A stretch of DNA of 64,000 nucleotides from Frateuria sp. Soil773 (GCF_001428405.1 NZ_LMSL01000034.1:62622-126621), one strand, 5' to 3'; positions 22,433 through 31,545 are shown, counted from the first letter of the stretch. A program made the numbers and translations. Notes: a model not told the origin generated them from the letters alone.

Positions 22433-22460
22433 AGCGTAGAGGAAACCTTTGGGACGTAAA
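22433..22460 (-). promoter_or_regulatory. Promoter of the HNH/GIY-YIG operon
   Basis: On the minus strand, TTTACG (22460-22455), a 16-bp spacer and TACGCT (22438-22433). Same spacer length as the rest of the ICE promoters. Confidence 0.6.
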
Positions 22461-22598
22461 GGCCTTGGAAAATTTCGACGCAAGAGCCTGAGACTGAAAC
22501 TTTTGGACCTTGTGCGTTCTGGCCGCTCCGAGACTATTGAAGCTTTGGTCTCTGATCTTGTGCCAGAAACAAGGTCGATACACCTGACGCTCCCTTGG

Positions 22599-22776
22599 AG
22601 GTGGCCGTCAGGGTGCCCCTGCGCACGGCAAACAGCCTGCAAACCCCACCGCCATGCGGTTCCGCGTGGGTGGCCATTTCTGCGGAAACGGGTAGCCATT
22701 CAAAAGCGCGTGGGTGGCCGCACCCCACGCTGATTCCGCACAAACCCTTGCGCGGCCTCATTTTCAACGGGTGGCC
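22599..22776. repeat. GGGTGGCC repeats, three in exact 22-bp phase
   Basis: AGGTGGCC at 22599, GGGTGGCC at 22668, GGGTAGCC at 22690, GGGTGGCC at 22712 and GGGTGGCC at 22769. The middle three start exactly 22 bp apart, two helical turns, like plasmid iterons or operators. They lie in the 471-bp gap between two divergent operons and just upstream of the promoter at 22786. No gene is seen in this gap. Confidence 0.65.
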
Positions 22777-22785
22777 ACCGTGGCC

Positions 22786-22813
22786 TTGACAGTCCTAGGA
22801 ATTTTGGGAGGTT
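22786..22813 (+). promoter_or_regulatory. Promoter (16-bp-spacer type) with GGTATCCC box
   Basis: TTGACA (22786-22791), 16 bp, GAGGTT (22808-22813), followed by GGTATCCC at 22817-22824. The -10 is weak, as in the related promoters at 42386 and on the minus strand at 53713 and 56880. Confidence 0.65.
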
Positions 22814-22868
22814 GAAGGTATCCCAAGCGATCGCTTCGGTTCCTTTTCCCCTTCGAGACCTCATCCAC

Positions 22869-23249
22869 ATGCGTCGTCAGAACGGCATCCACCTCCGCCT
22901 CGATCCCGCCACGATGCAACGCGTCGAAGCGTTGGCGAAGGGCGAGCCGTCGAACCGTTCTCGCATCCTGCGCGAAGGCCTCGACCTCCGGCTGAGCTTT
23001 GAGAGCCACGCTGCGCTGATGCGTGAAGTCGTCGAAAGCATCACCGCCGAAGCGATGACCGCGTTGCGCCTGGAAGCCACCTCACTGCTGCGCGGCCAGG
23101 TCGCGGCCTCGAAGGCCGCCGACGAGCTGAGCTGTCAGCGCATGGCGGATTTCATTGACGTCATCGGGGCCGCGGCTCCGATCGAAACCAAACCCACGAA
23201 GTCAGCCAAGGCGCCGCGGCTGGCTGATCTTCCACGCGGCGACCTCTGA
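22869..23249 (+). CDS. Ribbon-helix-helix protein, 126 aa
   Basis: The frame extends upstream to 22812 but that part overlaps the promoter, so the ATG at 22869 is used. GIHLRLDPATMQRVEALAKG followed by SNRSRILREGLDL is a ribbon-helix-helix DNA-binding domain (residues 4-40). A long helical region follows. Close to the phased GGGTGGCC repeats, which may be its binding site. Such proteins also serve as relaxosome accessory factors (MobC or TraM-like). Confidence 0.65.
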   Translation: MRRQNGIHLRLDPATMQRVEALAKGEPSNRSRILREGLDLRLSFESHAALMREVVESITAEAMTALRLEATSLLRGQVAASKAADELSCQRMADFIDVIGAAAPIETKPTKSAKAPRLADLPRGDL

Positions 23250-23259
23250 GGAACACACC

Positions 23260-23691
23260 ATGAACTTCCTTTCACGACTCATCCGAAAGCCCGACGTGCC
23301 GACATCGGCCGAATACCAAGCGATGCGCGATCTTCTCGCCGATACAAATTCATACAGTTATCAATCAGCGAAATGGTTTGTGAAAGTGCGGGACGTCATC
23401 GAGACGGCACCGGTGGACACGCGAATTGACCGTCTGCGCGTGGTGATGAAACAGAAGATGACTACCGAGGTGGGCAACAACGTCACCATGTTTTCACTCG
23501 AAGCCGCGCGCATGGCCCATGAACGTGCTCGGTTGCTTGGCCCTGTCACTCCCGACCGTGAACTCACTATCAGTGAGCTCACCCTCCGCGCGGACATTCT
23601 CTCGCCGTTCGCCTTCGACGTCATTTGGCAAACGATCATCCCGCGGGTCAAGCAAAAGCTCGCCGAGCACAACGACCCTTCCCAATCCTGA
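23260..23691 (+). CDS. Hypothetical protein, 143 aa
   Basis: GAGGAACACACC precedes the ATG. Soluble, helical, with NSYSYQSAKWFVKVRDVIET and a basic segment RIDRLRVVMKQKM. No known domain. Same operon as the ribbon-helix-helix gene, 10 bp apart. Confidence 0.6.
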   Translation: MNFLSRLIRKPDVPTSAEYQAMRDLLADTNSYSYQSAKWFVKVRDVIETAPVDTRIDRLRVVMKQKMTTEVGNNVTMFSLEAARMAHERARLLGPVTPDRELTISELTLRADILSPFAFDVIWQTIIPRVKQKLAEHNDPSQS

Positions 23692-23717
23692 TCCCTCCCA
23701 TCGACAGGACGCACGCC

Positions 23718-24362
23718 ATGAACAAGCCCACAAAAAGATTTCTCACCTTCTTTCTCGGCACCCACAAGTTCGACCGGGCCAAGGGCTATTACGTGATGCG
23801 GGACTGGGCGGTTGAGCCACCTCCGGCTCCGACCTTCCTGGACCTGGTTTTTCAGGCCGAGTTGAAATTCTTTGCGGCCCTCGCGGCCAATCGTGTCCTC
23901 AGGGAGACCGCCGACGAGGCCGCCACTGAGACCTTGGTCGAAGCTTGGGACCGCCTCATCGCATTGCTGCGTGAAGGCTACCCGGCCAAGTGCCAAGAAG
24001 AGGCTGCTGTGCTGCGCGACGAGATATTCGCCGCGCTCGATGCCGGTGCGGATCCGAAGTTTGTGGACGCGCAGAGCTTCATTCAAGGGTTGAGCATCAT
24101 GCGCGTCCTTTTCAGCGACGGTCCGATCACGGGCTTCGCGTTGCTCACCGCACTGGTTGAAGCCGGCTACTCCCTTCGTGGCGAAGAACTGGACGACATC
24201 ACCAAGTCGTTCGGCCAAGAGATTTATCGGCCACTGACCGGACAGGAATGGCTGGACACGCGGGGTGATGGTTTCCATCTGCGGATCCACGACAAGCCAT
24301 GGGCGCCAGATGCCGAAGTTCAGATCATGTCGTTGAGCGATCTATCTACGCAAATTGACTGA
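23718..24362 (+). CDS. Hypothetical protein, 214 aa
   Basis: Third gene of the operon starting at 22869. Begins with a basic and aromatic segment (KPTKRFLTFFLGTHKF), then mostly helices. No signal peptide, no transmembrane helix of convincing length, no motif recognised. A role with the neighbouring DNA-binding protein is possible. Confidence 0.6.
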   Translation: MNKPTKRFLTFFLGTHKFDRAKGYYVMRDWAVEPPPAPTFLDLVFQAELKFFAALAANRVLRETADEAATETLVEAWDRLIALLREGYPAKCQEEAAVLRDEIFAALDAGADPKFVDAQSFIQGLSIMRVLFSDGPITGFALLTALVEAGYSLRGEELDDITKSFGQEIYRPLTGQEWLDTRGDGFHLRIHDKPWAPDAEVQIMSLSDLSTQID

Positions 24363-24427
24363 TCTCTCCGTTCCCCATCACCCGCTTCAACGCTCTTCAC
24401 TTTCACCTCAAACCAAGGACACACCCC

Positions 24428-24652
24428 ATGAAACTCACCGCCCTCACCGCCCTCACCATCGCCAACGCTTTCGTCCTCATCGCCGGCCTGGTGCTCTCGC
24501 ACCTGGGTCTTCTGGACAGCACTTTCAACATTCCGCCTTCCGGCTATGGCGCGCTCGCCGCCTTCGTGTTGTTGGGCGCCGCCGTGGATCTGGACCGGCG
24601 CAACCGTGAAGCCGCCGACCGCGAAGAGTTCTACCCCGCGGATTGCGCCTGA
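24428..24652 (+). CDS. Small two-helix membrane protein, 74 aa
   Basis: Two hydrophobic helices, TALTIANAFVLIAGLVLSHL (about 5-24) and ALAAFVLLGAAVDL (about 42-55), with a charged C-terminal tail. Resembles small subunits that sit beside transfer or pilus machinery. Family unknown. Confidence 0.65.
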   Translation: MKLTALTALTIANAFVLIAGLVLSHLGLLDSTFNIPPSGYGALAAFVLLGAAVDLDRRNREAADREEFYPADCA

Positions 24653-24738
24653 GCCATCCCGCACTCAAAGCCTGATCCCCAGCAGGCCAGCTCCACCGCT
24701 CCTCCTTCCTCCACTCATATATAGATAGGTATCCCCAC

Positions 24739-25419
24739 ATGAACCACCGCATCCCCTTCCGCGCCACCTTGGCGCTCACGCTCGCCGCCGCTCTCGCTGT
24801 CACCAGCGGTTGCGCGTCGATGGACACCGCCACGCAAAAAGTGGGCGGCCTCTTCGGATCCAAGAACGACACCACGAAGTCCGCCACCGGTGGCGCGATC
24901 ATCGGTTGTGCCGGTGGCGCTGTCCTCGCCCGTTTCATGGGTGGCGGCCACGACATGTTGCGCGGGTGCGCGGCCGGTGCCGTGGTCGGCGGTGTGGCGA
25001 GTGTGCAAATTCACAAGCACTTGCTCGCCGAGGCGCAGAAGACGAAGGCCGAAGTCGAGCAGACTCCGGGCGTGGTCGCCACGGTTGCCACGAAGGAAGT
25101 GGCCGCGAAGAACGACACGACCGGAAAGACCGAGCAGGTCCAGGCCCTCGATCGTCTGACCATCGACTTGCCGGCTTCCAAGGTCAAGGCCCACGCCGCC
25201 GACATCGGCCGCGTGCTCGACAAAGCAACAAAGCTGGCAGACCAGGCGAGTGAGCCGACAACCATCACGGTGCAAGGTCCCGCGAGCTTGCGCACCTGGA
25301 TTGCGGCTCGGGTGCACGCCGGGTTGAAAGCTGGATCCACGGTGAAGGTGATCGAGGCCGATGCCCGCACGCCGGCCCTGGTGATCAGTCCCGTTCCCGC
25401 TGTCGCAGGAGCCAAGTGA
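24739..25419 (+). CDS. Glycine-zipper lipoprotein, 226 aa
   Basis: A signal peptide ends in the lipobox VTSGC, so Cys25 should be lipidated. Residues about 48-85 are a double glycine-zipper segment (GGAIIGCAGGAVLARFMGGG; GCAAGAVVGG) that can insert into membranes. The C-terminal domain (about 130-226) looks like an OmpA-like fold without the usual signature. Just upstream, AGGTATCCCC resembles the box found after pilin promoters. First gene of a tight cluster (24739-27255) whose four genes all overlap by 1-4 bp, probably an envelope complex of the transfer apparatus. Confidence 0.75.
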   Translation: MNHRIPFRATLALTLAAALAVTSGCASMDTATQKVGGLFGSKNDTTKSATGGAIIGCAGGAVLARFMGGGHDMLRGCAAGAVVGGVASVQIHKHLLAEAQKTKAEVEQTPGVVATVATKEVAAKNDTTGKTEQVQALDRLTIDLPASKVKAHAADIGRVLDKATKLADQASEPTTITVQGPASLRTWIAARVHAGLKAGSTVKVIEADARTPALVISPVPAVAGAK

Positions 25420-25586
25420 TGTTTGCGCTCAGTCTCGCCGTGCAAGTCAGCCAGCAATGGTTGCCGTTCCTGCTCGATGCGACCGAGCGCGAATACGCGT
25501 TGCTCATGAACACCATCGCCATTGCCGACGACCAGGGGCACTACGTGCGGCCCTTGGCGCCGGCCCACCAGGAGCCGCAACCGTGA
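25419..25586 (+). CDS. Short protein, 55 aa
   Basis: Its ATG shares one base with the stop of the lipoprotein gene (TGATG) and its stop overlaps the following GTG (GTGA). The product MFALSLAVQVSQQWLPFLLD then EREYALLMNTIAIADDQGHY is amphipathic at the start. The tight overlap on both sides makes real translation likely. Function unknown. Confidence 0.55.
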   Translation: MFALSLAVQVSQQWLPFLLDATEREYALLMNTIAIADDQGHYVRPLAPAHQEPQP

Positions 25587-26527
25587 GCCAGCCCACGCGC
25601 ACCGATGAAATTCAGCTCTATGCCGCTATGCGGGCCGCGCAATCGGCCACGAGCTTCTATATCGATGCCGCGCCTCATTGCGGGGAACTGCGCATCGATT
25701 TCAACAGGGGGAAATACCTGCTGGATAAATGGAGTCGCAAAGGGTGGTGGGTCAGCCGAAACGACACGAGCGGTGAATTCACTGCGGCGGCGCCCATGGC
25801 GCTTCCAGCCGCCGAAGACGTGCATGATCGCGGCAAGACTTCCTCGATCGTCCGTCCCACCGTCCAGGTGGACGAAGCCGCTACATCAAAGCGCGAAGCC
25901 GAACGCATGGTTGCCCGCTGGGTGCGCGAGATCAACGATCCCGAGTCCGTCTCGCTGGATGACCAAGGCCTGGACGACTTGGTCGATCTGGTCGCTCTGC
26001 AAGCGCACAACCACGAGTCGTTGATCGTGTTCAACACGAACGGCTCCTCCAACCCATTGGATCCGGCGTGGCTCGACGACATGCTGTCGAACGGTCCCCG
26101 CGGCCAGGGCCTGTCCGTCAGCTGGCTCATTCAAGCGGTGTATGCGCAAGCCCGCATCCTGGCCAGCCGCTCCGGCATCACCGTGCGCGAAGCGATCGGC
26201 CAGGCCGCTGAGCAACTGGACACCGCCGCCCGCGCTCGGCCGACGTGGACCCGGAAGCACGAGGCCCAGTTCGCTTCGATGCGCCGTGTGGTCACGAATT
26301 TCTGCGAGCGCCCGCGCGATGACATCCGCCAAACGCTGGCTGAGCATCCGCGCCAGGCGCTGGCGGTGGCGGTGCATACCGGGATCGCCACCCAAGTCTC
26401 CGAAGCCATCGTGGCGGCCGCCGAGGCCGCACGCCCACACCCACCCACCTCATCCGCTCGCCGCTGGTTCGCCCGGCTTCGGCACGCCCTCACACATCCC
26501 GCCTCCCAAGAAGGTTTGGCCTCATGA
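25583..26527 (+). CDS. Hypothetical protein, 314 aa
   Basis: A GTG start overlaps the preceding stop. N-terminal 90 residues are mixed (YAAMRAAQSATSFYIDAAPH), followed by an acidic helical middle and a basic C-terminus (SARRWFARLRHALTH). No signal peptide or membrane helix, so probably cytoplasmic. It is embedded in the envelope cluster and overlaps the next gene by ATGA. No family recognised. Confidence 0.6.
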   Translation: MSQPTRTDEIQLYAAMRAAQSATSFYIDAAPHCGELRIDFNRGKYLLDKWSRKGWWVSRNDTSGEFTAAAPMALPAAEDVHDRGKTSSIVRPTVQVDEAATSKREAERMVARWVREINDPESVSLDDQGLDDLVDLVALQAHNHESLIVFNTNGSSNPLDPAWLDDMLSNGPRGQGLSVSWLIQAVYAQARILASRSGITVREAIGQAAEQLDTAARARPTWTRKHEAQFASMRRVVTNFCERPRDDIRQTLAEHPRQALAVAVHTGIATQVSEAIVAAAEAARPHPPTSSARRWFARLRHALTHPASQEGLAS

Positions 26528-27255
26528 ACAGCAACCCATTCGACGATGATGACTTCGCGCCCGCCGCTCCGGCGCCGGTGGTGGCCCCTCCCGTGAGCTC
26601 GGCCGTGGACGATGACGATTGGTCCACGCCTGCTGGCACGCCCGTCTCGGCCCCAGCACCCGCAGGACTGGTGAGTGAGGAGGCCAAGGCCGCCGCCAAA
26701 GAGGCGACTCAGAAGGCCAAGGCGATTGCACACGCCCGCGCCAAGCAGGCTGGCCAGGCCGCCTCAGTGGCCGCTGCGGGGTTGAAGACCCGGCTTGCGG
26801 GATTGCGTGGCCAGACTGTCGGCAAAACGTGTAAGCAGGTGTGTGCCTGTGTGGCCGTCGTGGCGGTGCTCGCCTGCGCCGGCATCGAGTGGCGCGCCCA
26901 CCGTTCCATCATCCCGCCCGAAGTGGCCGCGGCTCCGGCACCCACTCTCGCTCCCGTGGAAGCGGCTCCCGTCGCCCCCGTGAAACCAGTGGTTGAGGCA
27001 CCCGTGGTGGCCGCTCCGGTGCCGGCGCCTCCGGTGGCTGTGCCCGTGCCCGTGGCACCGGCACCAGTGGCTCAGGTCCAGCCGGTGGTGAAAGTCCCGC
27101 CAGTGCGCACGAAGGCCGTCGATGGCCCGATGAATCACTTGAAGCCGAAAACCTTCAATCCGATGAACCCGAATTACAAGCCTGAAAAATCGAAATGGGA
27201 AAGCGAGCAGGACCAGAAGCTCAATGACTATTTCAAGAAGAGCCAAGGCCACTGA
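26524..27255 (+). CDS. Proline-rich single-pass membrane protein, 243 aa
   Basis: Cytoplasmic N-terminus is acidic and Ala/Pro-rich with a helical stretch (about 60-95). One transmembrane segment near 104-123 (CKQVCACVAVVAVLACAGIE) is followed by a long Pro/Ala/Val stalk (about 135-195) and a charged end. This layout is that of TonB- or VirB10-like proteins that span the periplasm, though no domain of those families is seen. Likely an envelope-spanning part of the transfer system. Confidence 0.65.
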   Translation: MNSNPFDDDDFAPAAPAPVVAPPVSSAVDDDDWSTPAGTPVSAPAPAGLVSEEAKAAAKEATQKAKAIAHARAKQAGQAASVAAAGLKTRLAGLRGQTVGKTCKQVCACVAVVAVLACAGIEWRAHRSIIPPEVAAAPAPTLAPVEAAPVAPVKPVVEAPVVAAPVPAPPVAVPVPVAPAPVAQVQPVVKVPPVRTKAVDGPMNHLKPKTFNPMNPNYKPEKSKWESEQDQKLNDYFKKSQGH

Positions 27256-27264
27256 TCGGCGGCC

Positions 27265-27292
27265 TTGACAGTCACAAGCAGACGCCTAGATT
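27265..27292 (+). promoter_or_regulatory. Promoter of the coupling-ATPase operon
   Basis: TTGACA (27265-27270), 16-bp spacer, TAGATT (27287-27292). The closest match to consensus in this family. Confidence 0.75.
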
Positions 27293-27317
27293 TTTTGTAT
27301 CGCCCAGGAGTTCTCTC

Positions 27318-27608
27318 ATGTCCACCACCTCACTCACTTCCAAAGTCTTGCACCGGCTCGGCTGCTTCTTCATCGGCACCCCCGAGTCGATGAAAATGCC
27401 ACCCGATTTCTACTTCGAGAAGGGCGACCGCCAGGTGCCCACCGTGGGCGAGATGCAGCAGTTCGTCACGCAGCGCAATCGACTCATGGTCGATGCCGTG
27501 CGCCGAGGCCTTCTGGTGCGGCTGGGGATCCTGACCAGCGTAGCGACCGTGGTCATCGCCTTGGTCCTGCTTGCGGGCCTCAACCCCATCTTCCACGCAA
27601 TTCACTGA
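27318..27608 (+). CDS. Small membrane protein, 96 aa
   Basis: CAGGAGTTCTCTC precedes the ATG. The N-terminal 60 residues are soluble and a C-terminal helix (LGILTSVATVVIALVLLAGL, about 70-89) spans the membrane. It precedes the large ATPase by 14 bp and may be its membrane partner. Confidence 0.65.
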   Translation: MSTTSLTSKVLHRLGCFFIGTPESMKMPPDFYFEKGDRQVPTVGEMQQFVTQRNRLMVDAVRRGLLVRLGILTSVATVVIALVLLAGLNPIFHAIH

Positions 27609-27622
27609 CCCGGAGCGCTACC

Positions 27623-30196
27623 ATGTCACTCGACGTCATCAAAATGGGCTGCTGGCTCGGGATCTCCGAGCAGATTGCTCGCGCAAAAACCGAAGCGTTG
27701 AACTTGGCCACCCGCTGGGATGTGCCGCAGGGTCAGCGCAAGCCGGACCAGGATCCGGCTGATAAAGAGCTTTATATCGAGGCCAAGAAGGGCGTGTGGG
27801 CGGTGTTGGCGCATGACATGCGCGACATCAAAGGCCGCTTCTATCGCACCAAGCCGGATCCGATCACGGGCCAGCAGGGGCGTGTGGCCGGTCACATGCT
27901 GCAAGAGGATCTGGTGTTGGGTGCGTTCCCAGCCAGCATTCCGCTTTTGTTCGGTCTGCTGTCCCTGCTGGGCGTGCTCAATGTCCTCGTTGCCCACACC
28001 TGGGTGACGCTGCCCATCTCAGCAGCGATCTTGGCCTTGGGGGTTCTCATCGCCACGGCGACGGAAAAATTCACGTGGGGGTGTGTGGCTGTATTCCTTG
28101 CCGGTGTCTTGCCCGCACTCGGCTACACGATGGCGGCGGTTCGCGTGATGCAGATGATCAACAGCGGCGGCCGCATACCGCTGATCATTGGCGGTGTCGT
28201 GGTTGCATTGGCGGTGTTGTATGGCGGTTTGCGCGGCGCTCGGATCATGGTCGGCTCGCTTGTGGGGCTCATGGTCGTGTTGCTGATCGCTGCCCACGTG
28301 CCGGCGATTCTCAAGCCCGTCGTGTTGGCGCTTCCGGGCGCACTGTTGCCCGCGTTCTGGGCGATCAGCGAAGACCTTCGCCGAGCCAAGCGCTTGGCTG
28401 TGCAGGGGCGTCATAGTTTCGAGTTCAGCTCGCTCCCCTTGAAGCACATCGAAGGTCGCGCCGCTCAGGCCAAGCGTGCGTCGCTCGACGCAAGCCCGCT
28501 GATCGTTTACGGCACGGCCCAGGGTGAGTTCACGGGTCGCGGAGACGCGTGGGCGCCGGATGCTGGGCTCCCGATGCAACAAAGCGTCAATGACATTGCC
28601 ACGCATTTGCTGGTGCTGGGCTCGACCGGTCGCGGCAAGACGTCTTCGATCATCCGACCCGTGGTCGTCGCGTGGATCAAATCCAAGGTGGGCGGAACCT
28701 TGATTATGGACGGCAAGGGGAGCCTCGCGCTCGAATTTGCCGGGCTGAAAAACTACCTGCTCGTGGATCCGTCCATCCCAGGTTGCATCGTGGGTCTCTA
28801 TGAAGGGATGACGCCTTCGGACGTTTCGCGGACCCTGTCGCAGATCTTCATTTCAGACAGCACCAAGGGCGACTCGCGCATGTGGGCGGACTTGGGTTAT
28901 GACATGTGCCGCCACTCGGCCGTGGTCTTGCGCGCCCTGGTGGACATGCAAGAAGCTGAGGAAACGCCGGCCGAGCGGTGTCAGTGGCACTGGACGCTGC
29001 ACAACCACTTGCACGTGGCCGTTATGGGCCTGGCCGGTGCGGATGCACTGGCCGACGAACCCTCGAAATTCGAGGACCAGGCCGCCGCGGCCGACGCAGA
29101 CAAGTTCGCGCGCAAGGACAGCAAGCAGACTCTGCAAGTGTTCCTCGATTACTTGAAAGCCAATCACCCCAAGGGTGAAGAAGGCTTGCTGGCCGAAGCG
29201 CGTCACTACTTCCTGTCCCAGCTGCCCGCGCAGCCGGCGAATGTCCGCGGTAGCATCTTCACGACGTTCAGCAGTTGGTTGACGGTCGTGCTGGGTTCGG
29301 AAGAGCTCCTGGGCTGGGCGCAGGCCGAGCATGGGGTGAAAGTGGAAGACTGCCTGCACGGCCGTCACGTCGGCATCAACTTGCCCGAAACGCGTTTCGG
29401 TCGCTCGGGTTCCGTCGCCACCGCGTTCCTGAAAAACCGCGTGTTCAACGAGGTGCGGCGCCGGGCCGATGGTGACTGGCGCAAAGCCGATCCCACCGCC
29501 AAGCCCTTGCTGTGCGTGATCGATGAATGCCAGATCCTGCTGTCCGATGCGGAAATGGAGATTTCGAGCATTTCACGCCAGCTCGGCTGCTACTTCGTGT
29601 GCTGCTCGCAGACGATCGAGTCGATCCGCCAAACCTCGACCAACACGAACAAGACCGAAGCCTTCCTCGACAGCTTCCAGTCCTTCATCGTCTTGAAGAC
29701 CAGTTTTCAGACGATCGAATGGGTCAGTCAGCGAATCGGCACGACTTGGCAATTCGGCTCGACGGATGGCTCGATCGGCATCGACTTCGCCGCTGGTGCG
29801 ATCAAGTGTCTGGAAAGCCCGCTGTTCGAGCAAGCGCATCCGTTGCGTCGGTGGATGCAGACGTTGTTGCGTCGGGGCGCGGGTGGGTTCCGGGATGTCG
29901 GTGGAATCCCCCTGGACCGCACGATTGAGCATGACCTGGGGTTCAACCCTTGCATCATCGGCGGCAGTTGGGAAGAGAAGCCGCTGCTCTATCGGGCCGA
30001 CTTCGCCACCCTGACCTCGATGCAGGGCGTGGCGCTTGTGCAGGTGATGCGCGCCGGTTCGCCACGTCGCGACTTCATCTATCTCGACAAGGTTATGGAT
30101 GAGATGCCAGCCGAGTTGATGGATCCGGATTACGTGCCGGCTCAGAAGAAGTCGGCCGTGAACCTCTCCAAGGAAGAGGAGGCGATCGCCGCCTGA
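27623..30196 (+). CDS. Polytopic VirD4/TraG-like ATPase (coupling-protein family)
   Basis: 857 aa. The N-terminal 250 residues contain about six to eight hydrophobic helices, many more than the two of a classical coupling protein. The ATPase core has Walker A G333STGRGKT340, a Walker B LLCVIDECQ (D634, E635), and the downstream SRQLGCYFVCCSQTIESIRQ, the usual TraD/TraG arrangement. It should drive DNA or protein substrates to a type IV secretion channel. The element has a second coupling ATPase (36118), so this one may serve another step, as in I-type systems (DotL/TrbC-like) or a protein export route. A terminator follows. Confidence 0.8.
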   Translation: MSLDVIKMGCWLGISEQIARAKTEALNLATRWDVPQGQRKPDQDPADKELYIEAKKGVWAVLAHDMRDIKGRFYRTKPDPITGQQGRVAGHMLQEDLVLGAFPASIPLLFGLLSLLGVLNVLVAHTWVTLPISAAILALGVLIATATEKFTWGCVAVFLAGVLPALGYTMAAVRVMQMINSGGRIPLIIGGVVVALAVLYGGLRGARIMVGSLVGLMVVLLIAAHVPAILKPVVLALPGALLPAFWAISEDLRRAKRLAVQGRHSFEFSSLPLKHIEGRAAQAKRASLDASPLIVYGTAQGEFTGRGDAWAPDAGLPMQQSVNDIATHLLVLGSTGRGKTSSIIRPVVVAWIKSKVGGTLIMDGKGSLALEFAGLKNYLLVDPSIPGCIVGLYEGMTPSDVSRTLSQIFISDSTKGDSRMWADLGYDMCRHSAVVLRALVDMQEAEETPAERCQWHWTLHNHLHVAVMGLAGADALADEPSKFEDQAAAADADKFARKDSKQTLQVFLDYLKANHPKGEEGLLAEARHYFLSQLPAQPANVRGSIFTTFSSWLTVVLGSEELLGWAQAEHGVKVEDCLHGRHVGINLPETRFGRSGSVATAFLKNRVFNEVRRRADGDWRKADPTAKPLLCVIDECQILLSDAEMEISSISRQLGCYFVCCSQTIESIRQTSTNTNKTEAFLDSFQSFIVLKTSFQTIEWVSQRIGTTWQFGSTDGSIGIDFAAGAIKCLESPLFEQAHPLRRWMQTLLRRGAGGFRDVGGIPLDRTIEHDLGFNPCIIGGSWEEKPLLYRADFATLTSMQGVALVQVMRAGSPRRDFIYLDKVMDEMPAELMDPDYVPAQKKSAVNLSKEEEAIAA

Positions 30197-30248
30197 CGAG
30201 TGGGCGCCCATCGTGGCGCCGCTCTTCCTTCCGCTTTTCCACTCAACA

Positions 30249-30275
30249 GGGCCTCGCAAGAGGCCCGTTTCTTTT
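30249..30275 (+). terminator. Rho-independent terminator
   Basis: GGGCCTC-GCAA-GAGGCCC followed by GTTTCTTTT. Confidence 0.85.
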
Positions 30276-30303
30276 GGCCCAGGGAGCTCCAACAGGGCGC
30301 GCC

Positions 30304-30331
30304 TTGACAGCACTGCGATTTCCGCTTGAAT
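30304..30331 (+). promoter_or_regulatory. Promoter of the L,D-transpeptidase-like gene
   Basis: TTGACA (30304-30309), 16-bp spacer, TTGAAT (30326-30331). Confidence 0.65.
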
Positions 30332-30380
30332 GAAGGTAGGGGGTGACCTGACCCGCACCCCATTCACTGGACCATCGACC

Positions 30381-31034
30381 ATGTTTCCCATCCTCGCTCA
30401 GATCCATCAAGCCGCCCCGGCTTTGCCGCCGGCCATTGCGCAACGCGCCCTGGACGCCGCCACCTGCGCCGGCCGCAAGGCACGCCATCTCCTGATCGCA
30501 GACATGTCCCAACCGAGCAGCCACCCGCGCCTGTGGGTGCTTGACCTCACCAACCGTAACCAGCCCGAACTCATCGCCCGCACGTTCGTCGCGCACGGCG
30601 CCGGTTCCGATCCGACCAGCCGCGGCGTGGCCCAGAAATTCAGCAACATTCCAGACAGCAACGCGACCAGCTTAGGCTTGTATCAGGTGGCCGAAAGTTA
30701 CGTGATGGCGCACCACCCCAAGGGCTACCGCCTGGACGGTCTGACCACCGGCTGGGACGACCAGGCCCGCACGCGTGGGGTTGTGCTGCACCCCGCCAGC
30801 TACGTCAGCCTCAGTGGCAACGTGGGCCGGAGCAACGGCTGCCCCGCGCTGAATCCAACGGTCTTCAACCAGCTCGACAAGGAGGGTGCCCTCGCGGGGA
30901 GCCTCTTGTGGATTGATGGTCCCGGCGCCCCCACGATTTCCTGCCCGGCTGCGCAATCGCCCTGGCCCGTGACCGTGTCGCCGGTGTGGGTGGCCGCCGC
31001 TGCACCCGCCTGTTCTCCGAGAGAGCCCTCATGA
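30381..31034 (+). CDS. L,D-transpeptidase-like protein (YkuD_2 type)
   Basis: 217 aa. RLWVLDLTN, RTFVAHGAGSD, SLGLYQVAE, GYRLDGLTTGWDD, VVLHPASYVS and GRSNGCPAL occur in the order typical of the murein L,D-transpeptidase catalytic domain family, with catalytic Cys154 in NGCPAL. Such enzymes cut or cross-link peptidoglycan with a cysteine nucleophile. Only a weak signal-like start (MFPILAQIHQAAPALPPAIA) is seen, so export is uncertain. It may open the wall for the transfer apparatus. Overlaps the next gene by ATGA. Confidence 0.8.
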   Translation: MFPILAQIHQAAPALPPAIAQRALDAATCAGRKARHLLIADMSQPSSHPRLWVLDLTNRNQPELIARTFVAHGAGSDPTSRGVAQKFSNIPDSNATSLGLYQVAESYVMAHHPKGYRLDGLTTGWDDQARTRGVVLHPASYVSLSGNVGRSNGCPALNPTVFNQLDKEGALAGSLLWIDGPGAPTISCPAAQSPWPVTVSPVWVAAAAPACSPREPS

Positions 31035-31495
31035 GCGCCTTGCAATCCCAATCCACGGTCTGGCTCTTCGTGCCCATTGATCCTCGCACGTGCGAGCCGC
31101 TTGAAAACGAAAGCGCCTTCCTCGAACTCTTCGCCGGCACCCTGGCGGGCATCATGCTGGGCACCATGGGCCTGGAACACCTCGCCCACGCGGTGGACCT
31201 CGCCGAAAACTTGGGCGACCTGCAAACCGCCTTGCGTCCGCAAGTCACCGCCCAAGCCACGGCCCGCGCGATCTACGCCTACCAGCGCAACCCGAAGCCC
31301 TTCGCACCAGGCGAAATCCCGGGTGTGTGGGTGCCGGCGCAGGTGCCCACCGCCAAGCTGATGATGGAACTGCAACGGCTGGGCGTGCGGCCTGCGACCG
31401 GTGGGGTGGTGCGACCTGTTGCTACGAAGGGCGAGGTGCCCTGGCGTGTGATCCAGCGCAGCCGGCCCGTGCCACGCTTGAGGCCCCGGTGGTGA
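31031..31495 (+). CDS. Hypothetical protein, 154 aa
   Basis: Coupled to the transpeptidase-like gene (ATGA). Contains a moderately hydrophobic helix (FAGTLAGIMLGTMGLEHLAH) and a basic C-terminus (RVIQRSRPVPRLRPRW). Could be membrane-associated. No known family. Confidence 0.6.
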   Translation: MSALQSQSTVWLFVPIDPRTCEPLENESAFLELFAGTLAGIMLGTMGLEHLAHAVDLAENLGDLQTALRPQVTAQATARAIYAYQRNPKPFAPGEIPGVWVPAQVPTAKLMMELQRLGVRPATGGVVRPVATKGEVPWRVIQRSRPVPRLRPRW

Positions 31496-31545
31496 TCAGC
31501 GGGGACGTCGTATCATGATGCTTCCAATCAGGGCAGGGGAGCCAC

